Part shown: positions 1-6,310 of the stretch, in pieces | Position numbering within the stretch: position 1 is the stretch's first letter | Layout: each line of letters begins with the position of its first letter | Assembly (NCBI GenBank): GCA_028717405.1 | Contig: JAQUNY010000090.1 | Location: forward strand, 1 to 6,666 | Direction of reading: 5' to 3' | Source: Eubacteriales bacterium | GTDB taxonomy: Bacteria; Bacillota; Clostridia; JAQUNY01 | Length of the DNA: 6,666 bases | Made by a program: the position numbers and the translations under genes | The notes under the pieces: generated by a model | Databases searched by the model: none | Seen by the model: only the letters and a program-made list of their open reading frames with translations | What the model was told of the DNA's origin: nothing

Positions 1-852
1 GATTATGAGTGGATACAAAGGTGTATTTTGGACTTGAATAAGGGCTTGAATCCTAAAAGGAATGACGCCAATCTAAAGGGACGGGATCAGGAGGACAGAT
101 CAGAGCTGAAAATCAAAGCCGAAGCTGTAAATGTTTCGGATTCCTGTTCACAAATAGCCATACAGGGTCCGATGGCAGAGGCGATACTGCAGTCTGCCGT
201 TCCTGATGTATGTTTGTCTGAAATCGGATTTTTCCGCTTTATCAACAATGTAGCCATATGCACTGACAAAGAAGGCAGTGACCGCACCGAAGCCCTTATA
301 TCAAGGACAGGTTATACAGGAGAAGACGGATTCGAAATATACCTTGCACCTGAAAATGCTCCTGAGTTATGGAGAAGGCTGCTTGAAGCCGGAAGGGGCA
401 AAGGGCTCATTCCCGCAGGGCTGGGCGCGAGGGATACATTGCGGTTTGAAGCTGCCCTGCCGCTATACGGATGCGAGATATCAGAATCCATAACGCCTCT
501 TGAAGCAGGACTGGGGATGTTTGTAAAGTTTAATAAGGAAGATTTCATCGGCCGGGGGGCACTGATCAGACAAAAAGAAGATGGCTTGAGCAGAAGGCTT
601 GCAGGTGTCGAAATGACAGACAAAGGCGTACCAAGAGGCCACTATGAAGTGAAGGCCGATGGCAGGAAGATCGGGCATGTGACGACAGGAAACTTTTCAC
701 CGTCACTGAACAGCTTCCTTGGTATCGTACTGATCGAAAGCAGATATGCGGAAGAAGGAAATAATGTTGATGTGGTTATAAGAGGCCGTGACCTGAAAGC
801 TAAAGTAGTTAAGCTGCCTTTTTACAGTAAACGTTACAAAAAGGTACAATAA
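1..852 (+). CDS. gcvT: Aminomethyltransferase (glycine cleavage T-protein), 5'-truncated by window edge
   Basis: The T-protein takes the aminomethyl group from lipoylated GcvH, transfers the methylene to tetrahydrofolate and releases ammonia. It acts in the cytosol. The frame is open from base 1 and its first residues (DYEW) fit the interior of GcvT, so the TTG at 28 is not the true start. About 283 residues are visible of a family length near 365; the N-terminal 90-110 lie outside. Family motifs seen: AIQGP (about 157-171), GYTGEDGFEIY (310-342), GARDTLRFEAALPLYG (about 424-471), TPLEAGLGMFVK (about 493-528), VTTGNFSPSL (about 679-708) and the C-terminal VVKLPFYSKRY. Between DYEW and NVSD there are 39 residues where family members usually have about 13, giving an extra charged, Lys/Asp/Asn-rich stretch. 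It is the first visible gene of the gcv operon, with 42 bases before gcvH. Identity is secure; the role of the insertion is unknown. Confidence 0.96.
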   Translation, partial: DYEWIQRCILDLNKGLNPKRNDANLKGRDQEDRSELKIKAEAVNVSDSCSQIAIQGPMAEAILQSAVPDVCLSEIGFFRFINNVAICTDKEGSDRTEALISRTGYTGEDGFEIYLAPENAPELWRRLLEAGRGKGLIPAGLGARDTLRFEAALPLYGCEISESITPLEAGLGMFVKFNKEDFIGRGALIRQKEDGLSRRLAGVEMTDKGVPRGHYEVKADGRKIGHVTTGNFSPSLNSFLGIVLIESRYAEEGNNVDVVIRGRDLKAKVVKLPFYSKRYKKVQ

Positions 853-894
853 GAGTATTGAGATTTATACATATTATGGCGAAAGGATATAGAT

Positions 895-1287
895 ATGGAA
901 GTAAAAAAGAACCTGAGGTATACAAAAGATCATGAGTGGGCACGTCCCGAAGGAGACAGGATATTTACGGGGATCACAGATTATGCCCAGCATGCTTTGG
1001 GGGACATAGTATTTGTTGAGCTGCCCGAAAAAGGATCTGCACTCTCAAAGGGGGATGTCCTGGGCACCGTCGAATCTTCAAAGGCGGCTTCCGACATTTT
1101 TTCACCGCTTTGCGGCAAAGTTGCTGAAGTAAATACAGAGCTTGAGGATAAGCCGGAGCTGGTTAACGAAGCTCCGTATGACGCCTGGATAGCTGCAATG
1201 ATCCCTGATGATCCTGCTGAAGCAGTTACAGGACTTATGGATGCGGATGAATATGAAAAATATATAAAAACGCTGGAACATGATTAA
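895..1287 (+). CDS. gcvH: Glycine cleavage system H protein (lipoyl carrier)
   Basis: GcvH is the small mobile carrier whose lipoyl-lysine arm receives the aminomethyl group from the P-protein, presents it to the T-protein and is reoxidised by the L-protein. The product is 130 residues, the normal family length. It begins with the typical YTKDHEWARPEGD block. The lipoylation motif is ESSKAASDIFSP, with the acceptor lysine at residue 63, followed by the GKV/VN segment and the NEAPYDAWI block near residue 90. The last block is about one residue shorter than the common PYGEGW form, which is a minor variation. The C-terminal LMDADEYEKYI is typical. AAAGGA at 882-887 lies 7 bases before the ATG and supports this start. 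It lies between gcvT and gcvPA in one operon, and lipoylation needs enzymes encoded elsewhere. Confidence 0.97.
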   Translation: MEVKKNLRYTKDHEWARPEGDRIFTGITDYAQHALGDIVFVELPEKGSALSKGDVLGTVESSKAASDIFSPLCGKVAEVNTELEDKPELVNEAPYDAWIAAMIPDDPAEAVTGLMDADEYEKYIKTLEHD

Positions 1288-1316
1288 TAACAATCTAATT
1301 TTTTTCAGGAGCTGAA

Positions 1317-2735
1317 ATGTCAGGTTATATATCCAATACAGGTGCAGACACTCAGGAGATGCTTGATTCGATAGGGATAAAGAGCACTGAGCAATTATTT
1401 GACGAAATACCTGAAGAAGTAAGGTATTGCGGGATTCCTGATAATAGCGGGCAGACGGAAAAAACTGAACTCGGCGGGATACCCGGTCCAATGGCCGATA
1501 TGCAGACTGAAAGCTATATAAAAAATCTGGCGGCCAGGAATAAATCCGCTGAAAAACTTATATGCTTTCTTGGTGCGGGAATTTATGACCATTATATACC
1601 GCCTGTGGTGAGACATATGATCTCAAGGCAGGAATTCTATACTTCATATACGCCTTACCAGCCGGAGATCAGCCAGGGAATGCTTCAGGCCATTTTTGAG
1701 TATCAGTCCATGATGTGCAGCCTGACGGGAGGAGAAGTTTGCAACGCCTCGTTGTATGATGGTGCTTCTGCTCTTGCTGAAGCCGCCTCAATGGCCTGCA
1801 GAGCTACCGGCAGGAATGAAGTGGCAGTTTTATGCAGCGTGAACCCCGAATACAGGAAAGTATTGAAAACATATGCCCATTCCGGAGGATGGACCGTAAA
1901 GGAGCTCCTTCCGGCTATATGCAGTGAAAATGACGCCATTAAAAGATATGAGGCTCAAATAGATCATGGCATAGCTGCACTTATCATACAAAGCCCCGAC
2001 TTTTTCGGGTATATCGAGGATATAAAAGCAGCGGCAGAAGCAGCTCATTCATCAGGGGCGCTTCTCATAGTTACTGCTGATCCGTTGTCATTGGCTGTAC
2101 TTGAGGCTCCCGGAGTTCTGGGGGCGGATATCATAACCGGCGAAGGACAGGCACTGGGTAATCCAATGAGCTTCGGAGGGCCGCATTTCGGATTTATGAC
2201 AGCATCAGAAAAGCTATTGAGGAAAATGCCAGGCAGGATCGTGGGACAAACAAAAGATAAAAACGGAAAAAGATGCTTTGTCCTTACCATGCAGGCCAGG
2301 GAGCAGCATATCCGCAGAGAGAAAGCCACCTCAAACATATGTTCCAATCAGGCTCTTAACGCCCTCGCGGCAGCTGTTTATATGACTGCTGCGGGTAAAT
2401 CGGGGCTGCCTGAAACAGCTCAGCTTTGTTATCACAAGGCAGTATATGCGTACAATAAGCTGCTGGAGACAGGGTTGTTCAAGCCGCTTACAGACCGCCC
2501 GTTTTTTAAGGAATTTGCACTGGAAAGCAGCATTGAAATACAAAAATTAAACGCAGTCCTTCTGGAGAATGGAATACTTGGAGGCTGTGATGCCGGCAGA
2601 TATTATATGGAACATAAAAATGTCTGGATTTTAGCTGTAACTGAAAAAAGGACCCGGGAAGAAATTAATTATCTGGCGGGGATAATCAGTGATAACTTCG
2701 GAAACAAATCGGGGGTGGTGTTTCCATGGAACTGA
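1317..2735 (+). CDS. gcvPA: Glycine dehydrogenase (decarboxylating) subunit 1, P-protein N-terminal half
   Basis: This is the alpha-type subunit of the two-part P-protein, which with GcvPB decarboxylates glycine using PLP and passes the aminomethyl group to GcvH. In split P-proteins the PLP lysine is on the partner subunit, and accordingly no such motif is expected or seen here. Motifs: N-terminal YISNTGADTQEMLDSIG and FDEIPEEVR; FLGAGIYDHYIPP from residue 84; YTPYQPEISQGMLQAIFEYQ; LYDGASALAEAA; NPMSFGGPHFGF near 282-293; and REQHIRREKATSNIC at 328-342. The product is 472 residues, somewhat longer than the roughly 440-450 usual. Part of the excess is a Gly/Thr/Glu-containing stretch at residues 36-60. 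AGGAG at 1307-1311, 5 bases before the ATG, supports the start. The gap after gcvH is 29 bases, and the 3' end overlaps gcvPB by 10 bases. Confidence 0.96.
   Translation: MSGYISNTGADTQEMLDSIGIKSTEQLFDEIPEEVRYCGIPDNSGQTEKTELGGIPGPMADMQTESYIKNLAARNKSAEKLICFLGAGIYDHYIPPVVRHMISRQEFYTSYTPYQPEISQGMLQAIFEYQSMMCSLTGGEVCNASLYDGASALAEAASMACRATGRNEVAVLCSVNPEYRKVLKTYAHSGGWTVKELLPAICSENDAIKRYEAQIDHGIAALIIQSPDFFGYIEDIKAAAEAAHSSGALLIVTADPLSLAVLEAPGVLGADIITGEGQALGNPMSFGGPHFGFMTASEKLLRKMPGRIVGQTKDKNGKRCFVLTMQAREQHIRREKATSNICSNQALNALAAAVYMTAAGKSGLPETAQLCYHKAVYAYNKLLETGLFKPLTDRPFFKEFALESSIEIQKLNAVLLENGILGGCDAGRYYMEHKNVWILAVTEKRTREEINYLAGIISDNFGNKSGVVFPWN
2711..2720 (+). promoter_or_regulatory. Shine-Dalgarno for gcvPB inside the end of gcvPA
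   Basis: The G-rich stretch GGGGGTGGTG lies 5 bases before the gcvPB ATG at 2726 and is still inside the gcvPA coding region, which stops at 2733-2735. The resulting 10-base gene overlap suggests translational coupling, which would suit two subunits needed in equal amounts. The site is read from sequence; the coupling is inferred. Confidence 0.6.
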
Positions 2736-4195
2736 TATTTGAAATCAGCAAAAAAGGGAGAAGAGCACTTGAAATACCAAAGCCGGATGTGCCTGGCAGA
2801 TCATACCGGGACAATACGGAAGATGCAACGGTAAATCCACTTTCGGGGTCAATCCCCTCTAAATATCTCAGAAATACCGGGCTTATGCTTCCTGAGGTGA
2901 GCGAACCGGATCTTGTAAGGCATTATACAGCCCTCTCAGACAGTAATCATGGAGTTGATTCCGGATTCTATCCTCTGGGATCCTGCACTATGAAATATAA
3001 CCCGAAGATAAATGAAGATATGGCTGCTCTTGAGGGTTTTACCGGTGTGCACCCTCTTCAGCCGGAGGAAACAGTTCAGGGTTGCCTGGAACTGATGTAT
3101 AAGCTTGAGAAATCGCTTTCAGCCATAACGGGGATGAGCCGCTTCACACTGCAGCCGGCAGCCGGAGCCCACGGTGAGATGACCGGGCTTATGATCATAA
3201 AGGCATATCATGATAAAACACACCCGCGCAGAAAGATCATTGTCCCCGATTCTGCACACGGAACAAATCCGGCTTCTGCTGCAGCGGCAGGATTTGAAAC
3301 TGTTGAACTTAAATCTTCAGAAGACGGCGGCATAGATCCTGATGCTCTCAGAGCGCTTATGGATGAAAATATTGCGGGACTGATGCTGACAAATCCGAAC
3401 ACCCTGGGGCTGTTTGAGAAGAATATCCGGGAGATAGCCGACATCGTTCATGACGCGGGAGGCCTTCTTTATTATGACGGCGCGAACGCAAATGCAATAA
3501 TGGGGATATCAAGGCCGGGAGATATGGGCTTTGATGTGCTTCATCTGAATCTGCATAAAACATTTTCAACTCCTCACGGAGGCGGCGGACCCGGTTCGGG
3601 ACCGGTTGGAGTGGCAGCCCGCCTTGAACCGTTTCTGCCTGTTCCGGCTGTAAAGTATGAAAATGGCAGGTACAGCTTTGATTATGACCTTCCGGACTCT
3701 ATAGGAAAGGTCAGATCTTTCTATGGAAATTATGGCGTTGCCGTAAAAGCTTATACATATATAATCAGACTTGGATTTGAAGGCCTGAAGCAGGCATCGG
3801 TCAACGCTGTCCTTAATGCGAGATATCTCATGCAGAAGCTTGCCGGTGTGTATGAGCTGCCATATAAAAGAAGTTGCATGCACGAGTTTGTCTTATCATG
3901 TACATTTATGAAAAAATACGGTGTTTCTGCAATGGATGTGGCAAAGCGGCTTATTGATTTTGGTTTTCACCCGCCGACTGTATATTTCCCGCTTATTGTA
4001 AAAGAAGCGCTCATGATAGAACCCACGGAGACTGAGAGCAAAGAAACTCTGGACAGGTTTATAAACGCAATGCTTACGATTGCCGAAGAAGCGGAGAAGG
4101 ATCCTGAACTGCTTAAAAATGCACCGCATACAACACCTGTAACAAGGCCTGACGATGTAGCGGCTGCCAGGAAACCTGTACTGAGATATATATGA
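2726..4195 (+). CDS. gcvPB: Glycine dehydrogenase (decarboxylating) subunit 2, PLP-binding P-protein half
   Basis: This is the catalytic PLP-bearing subunit of the P-protein; with GcvPA it releases CO2 from glycine and loads the aminomethyl group on the H protein. The product is 489 residues, normal for the split form. Motifs seen: GSCTMKYNPK at 85-94, QPAAGAHGE at 143-151, DSAHGTNPASA at 175-185, YDGANAN at 250-256, and HLNLHKTFSTPHGGGGPGSG at 273-292. K278 in the last block is the expected Schiff-base lysine, followed by the glycine-rich loop. The C-terminal EPTETESKETLD block and the terminal proline/arginine tail are also typical. The ATG at 2726 is supported by the G-rich ribosome site and by the MELIFEISKKGRR N-terminus usual for the family. 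No frameshift or missing catalytic residue is seen. It is the last gcv gene here, with 42 bases to the sigma factor gene. Confidence 0.97.
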   Translation: MELIFEISKKGRRALEIPKPDVPGRSYRDNTEDATVNPLSGSIPSKYLRNTGLMLPEVSEPDLVRHYTALSDSNHGVDSGFYPLGSCTMKYNPKINEDMAALEGFTGVHPLQPEETVQGCLELMYKLEKSLSAITGMSRFTLQPAAGAHGEMTGLMIIKAYHDKTHPRRKIIVPDSAHGTNPASAAAAGFETVELKSSEDGGIDPDALRALMDENIAGLMLTNPNTLGLFEKNIREIADIVHDAGGLLYYDGANANAIMGISRPGDMGFDVLHLNLHKTFSTPHGGGGPGSGPVGVAARLEPFLPVPAVKYENGRYSFDYDLPDSIGKVRSFYGNYGVAVKAYTYIIRLGFEGLKQASVNAVLNARYLMQKLAGVYELPYKRSCMHEFVLSCTFMKKYGVSAMDVAKRLIDFGFHPPTVYFPLIVKEALMIEPTETESKETLDRFINAMLTIAEEAEKDPELLKNAPHTTPVTRPDDVAAARKPVLRYI

Positions 4196-4219
4196 TGCGG
4201 CAATATTTATCCTGACGCG

Positions 4220-4230
4220 AAAGGAGGAGG
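4220..4230 (+). promoter_or_regulatory. Strong Shine-Dalgarno that fixes a TTG start
   Basis: The stretch AAAGGAGGAGG holds two overlapping anti-SD matches, 7 to 10 bases before the TTG at 4238. The first in-frame ATG (4304, residue 23) has no comparable site, so the TTG is the better supported start of the sigma factor gene. A strong SD paired with a weak initiation codon may set a moderate expression level; that last point is inference. Confidence 0.8.
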
Positions 4231-4237
4231 CTGAGAG

Positions 4238-4867
4238 TTGGATCATAACGGAGAAAAAGCCGTCCGGGCAGACACCGGCGTAAAAGAACCTGAAGAAGAC
4301 GCCATGGTCGAAGCAGCAAAAAACGGTGATGTCGAAGCATTTGAAAATCTCATGGAAAAATACCAAAAAAGAGTATTCAATATGGCTCTCAGAATATTGT
4401 CCAACTATGATGATGCCTCCGAGACTGCGCAGGAAGTATTTATCAAAATATACAGATCTCTTTCGGGATTCAGGGGTGATTCCTCTTTTTCGACATGGGT
4501 ATATACAATAACAAGAAACCTTTGCATGGACAGGCTTCGTAAAGAAAGCAGGGGCGGCAGGTTAGTCTATATAGACGAAATAAAGGACAATGAAGGCGAA
4601 GGTATAAAAATGGAACTGCCAGATAATAGAGAAAGTGTAGAAGAAACAGCAGAAAAAAACGAATTAAAAAGAGCTGTCTGGGAAGCAGTAGGAAAGCTTA
4701 GCGCCGAACACAGAGAAGTTATAGTGATGAGAGATATGCAGGGCTTCACTTATGAGGAGATAGCAAGGATGACCGGCAACAGGGAGGGGACTGTAAAATC
4801 AAGGATCAACAGGGCAAGGCTGGCATTGAGGGAAATATTAAAGGATAAGAAGGAACTTTTAGATTGA
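4238..4867 (+). CDS. ECF-type RNA polymerase sigma factor (sigma-70 family, SigW/RpoE-like)
   Basis: This is a two-domain alternative sigma factor that directs core RNA polymerase to a specific promoter set. The product is 209 residues. After an acidic 22-residue N-terminal tail, sigma region 2 runs from about 23 to 104: MVEAAKNGDVEAFENLMEKY, then DDASETAQEVFIKIYRSL (core-binding helix) and FSTWVYTITRNLCMDRLRK (-10 recognition side). A charged linker (about 105-145) follows. Region 4 covers about 146-203, with LSAEHREVIVMRD, the helix-turn-helix YEEIARMTGNREGTVKSRI and NRARLALREIL. There is no sigma region 1.1 or 3, as expected of the ECF group. The TTG start is chosen from its strong ribosome site. 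The next gene, 62 bases downstream, encodes a membrane zinc-motif protein, the classic anti-sigma arrangement. ECF genes are often autoregulated, but no matching promoter pair was convincing here. The exact subgroup and regulon are unknown. Confidence 0.93.
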   Translation: MDHNGEKAVRADTGVKEPEEDAMVEAAKNGDVEAFENLMEKYQKRVFNMALRILSNYDDASETAQEVFIKIYRSLSGFRGDSSFSTWVYTITRNLCMDRLRKESRGGRLVYIDEIKDNEGEGIKMELPDNRESVEETAEKNELKRAVWEAVGKLSAEHREVIVMRDMQGFTYEEIARMTGNREGTVKSRINRARLALREILKDKKELLD

Positions 4868-4914
4868 AACCGGTGTCAGATATATAGGAGTAAAAATCAA
4901 GCAGCAGGCTGCGG

Positions 4915-4922
4915 AAAGGAGG
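4915..4922 (+). promoter_or_regulatory. Shine-Dalgarno of the anti-sigma factor gene
   Basis: AAAGGAGG, extending into further G residues, lies 7 bases before the ATG at 4930. It is as strong as the site of the preceding sigma gene, consistent with both partners being produced at comparable levels. A small inverted repeat (4901-4912) ends two bases before it. Confidence 0.7.
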
Positions 4923-4929
4923 GGGAAGA

Positions 4930-6282
4930 ATGGCAAAACAGCAGAAAAAAGGTACTATCTATAACAGTAATAAACGTCTGTGCAGGAAGGTATGCAGCCT
5001 GATATCACCGTATATTGACGGTGAAACCGGACTTAAGGAGTCTGCTTTTCTGGAAGAGCATATCGCTCATTGCCATGAATGCAGGACTATATTTGATCAT
5101 ATGAAAAAGACATCCATGATCATTGCTGGAACTGAAGAGATTGCTTTGCCCCCTGATTTCGGCAAAAAGCTGCATGAAGCAATCATAGCTGAGAAAAACA
5201 TTACTGGCACAGCCGGGATATTCGAACCTTCTCCTTCGGAAGGATTACAGAAAACCGGTTATAAAAAATATATAAGTGTTTTTATCCCTGCTGCCGCGGC
5301 TATCGCCCTGTTTATAATAGCAGGCACAGTTTTCCCGGGATTGCCGGGACTTATTACAGGACGCGGAGATGAAAGTGCCAGTGGAAGCAGCTCCGGATAT
5401 GGGCTGACAGCTTCATCCGGGACGGCAGATGCATCGTATGGAGAAAATGATATTTCCGTAAAATCAGCTGATATGCCAGGTGATACAGAAGATGACGGCC
5501 GCTCGTATGTTCGGGATTTTCAAACGGAATCTGAGTCCGTACAGGCGTTGGGCAGCGAAGGAGCAGGAAGCGAGGCTGAAAACGCGCAGGCGGACAGATC
5601 GCTTATGGCTTCCGGAAATGACCTCCGGACAGGGGAAGAGTCTGCAGCGGAAAGCATGATACCGCCGGAGAATAATACAGACATGGCACAGACAAATGAT
5701 ACTGCACTTACTGTAACAATGACAGACAGCCCGGACAGCAAAAATGAAGGTGATAAATACACATTATCGCTCCTTTATGTAAATATGGATACATTTATAC
5801 CGCGTGAAGGAGATTATATTTATTCTGCAAAAACCGCGTTATCGTCCCCGGATCCGGGCAAAACTGCTTCGAGCCTGAAAGAAGCGGCTGCAGCTGCCGG
5901 CGGAGAACTTTATGACCCTGATGAATACTCAAACATACCGATCAATGAAAAAAGTACGGATAGTGATATAATTGTTAATATTAAGATTGATAAAAACAGA
6001 TATACGGAATTTGCCGCTTTTTTTAAAAAGGCGCTTTCCGGATGGCCTGAAGGCGTGTTATACATTAAGGAAACGGATGCCTCAGAAGATGTCAGACTGC
6101 TTGAATACAGGATCGACAGCATGTCAGGCTGCCTTTCGTACCTGATGAAAAACCCTCTCCTGAACGCGGCGGATATTTTAAACACTCAGGCAGATAGAAA
6201 CAAGGCAATTGATGAGTATGAAACCCTGAAAGAAAATATGGGCTGCTTTTTTATAGGCATAAGTGTTCAAAAGGACGGATAA
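4930..6282 (+). CDS. Probable membrane-anchored zinc-finger anti-sigma factor with large outer domain
   Basis: It likely binds and inhibits the sigma factor encoded just upstream and releases it on an envelope signal. The product is 450 residues. Residues 18-60 form an anti-sigma zinc-finger (ZAS/zf-HC2) region: C22, then H44-x3-C48-x2-C51, within CSLISPYIDGE and EEHIAHCHECRTIF. Residues about 114-134 (YISVFIPAAAAIALFIIAG) are one hydrophobic segment preceded by YKK, predicting a cytosolic N-terminus and an outer C-terminus. Residues about 143-275 are a low-complexity linker rich in Ser, Gly, Asp, Glu and Ala. Residues about 276-450 look folded; alternating strands (YTLSLLYVNM, SDIIVNIKID), a GGELYD turn and a final DEYETLKENMGCFFIGISV give a weak resemblance to DUF4349, which could not be tested. 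This is much longer than the minimal 100-250 residue anti-sigma factors. No lipobox or cleavable signal is seen. The anti-sigma role rests on the motif and adjacency; the sensed signal is unknown. Confidence 0.82.
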   Translation: MAKQQKKGTIYNSNKRLCRKVCSLISPYIDGETGLKESAFLEEHIAHCHECRTIFDHMKKTSMIIAGTEEIALPPDFGKKLHEAIIAEKNITGTAGIFEPSPSEGLQKTGYKKYISVFIPAAAAIALFIIAGTVFPGLPGLITGRGDESASGSSSGYGLTASSGTADASYGENDISVKSADMPGDTEDDGRSYVRDFQTESESVQALGSEGAGSEAENAQADRSLMASGNDLRTGEESAAESMIPPENNTDMAQTNDTALTVTMTDSPDSKNEGDKYTLSLLYVNMDTFIPREGDYIYSAKTALSSPDPGKTASSLKEAAAAAGGELYDPDEYSNIPINEKSTDSDIIVNIKIDKNRYTEFAAFFKKALSGWPEGVLYIKETDASEDVRLLEYRIDSMSGCLSYLMKNPLLNAADILNTQADRNKAIDEYETLKENMGCFFIGISVQKDG

Positions 6283-6294
6283 CAGGTAATCACT

Positions 6295-6300
6295 GAAGGG
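6295..6300 (+). promoter_or_regulatory. Shine-Dalgarno-like site of polA
   Basis: GAAGGG lies 10 bases before the ATG at 6311, a slightly wide but acceptable spacing. It favours 6311 over the paired ATG codons at 6323 and 6326, and the resulting protein has the usual short lead before the LIDGNS motif. Confidence 0.5.
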
Positions 6301-6310
6301 AATATATCAT

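Noticed and set aside
28..30. TTG as the start codon of the first gene
   Set aside because: The frame is open from base 1 and residues before it match internal GcvT sequence; the gene is cut by the window edge.
858..894. TTGAGA and TATAGAT upstream of gcvH as a promoter
   Set aside because: The spacer is 24 bases, too long for a standard promoter, and gcvH is best read as part of the gcv operon.
1102..1491. 129-codon minus-strand open frame over gcvH and gcvPA
   Set aside because: Antisense to two recognised genes, with no family resemblance.
4181..4209. Possible sigma-A promoter before the sigma gene (CTGAGA, 17 bases, TATTTA)
   Set aside because: Each hexamer matches consensus at only about four of six positions, common by chance in this base composition.
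3896..4366. 156-codon minus-strand open frame spanning the gcvPB end and sigma gene start
   Set aside because: It lies opposite two well-supported genes, its translation is Cys/Phe/Arg-rich with no recognisable motif, and it is explained as a shadow of their codon bias.
4865..4870. TGAAAC at the sigma gene stop codon, resembling an ECF -35 element
   Set aside because: At the expected 16-base spacing the sequence is GGAGTA rather than a CGTA/CGTC-type -10, so a promoter is not supported.
6209..6237. Possible polA promoter within the end of the anti-sigma gene
   Set aside because: TTGATG is a fair -35, but the region 17 bases downstream (GAAAAT) is a poor -10 match.
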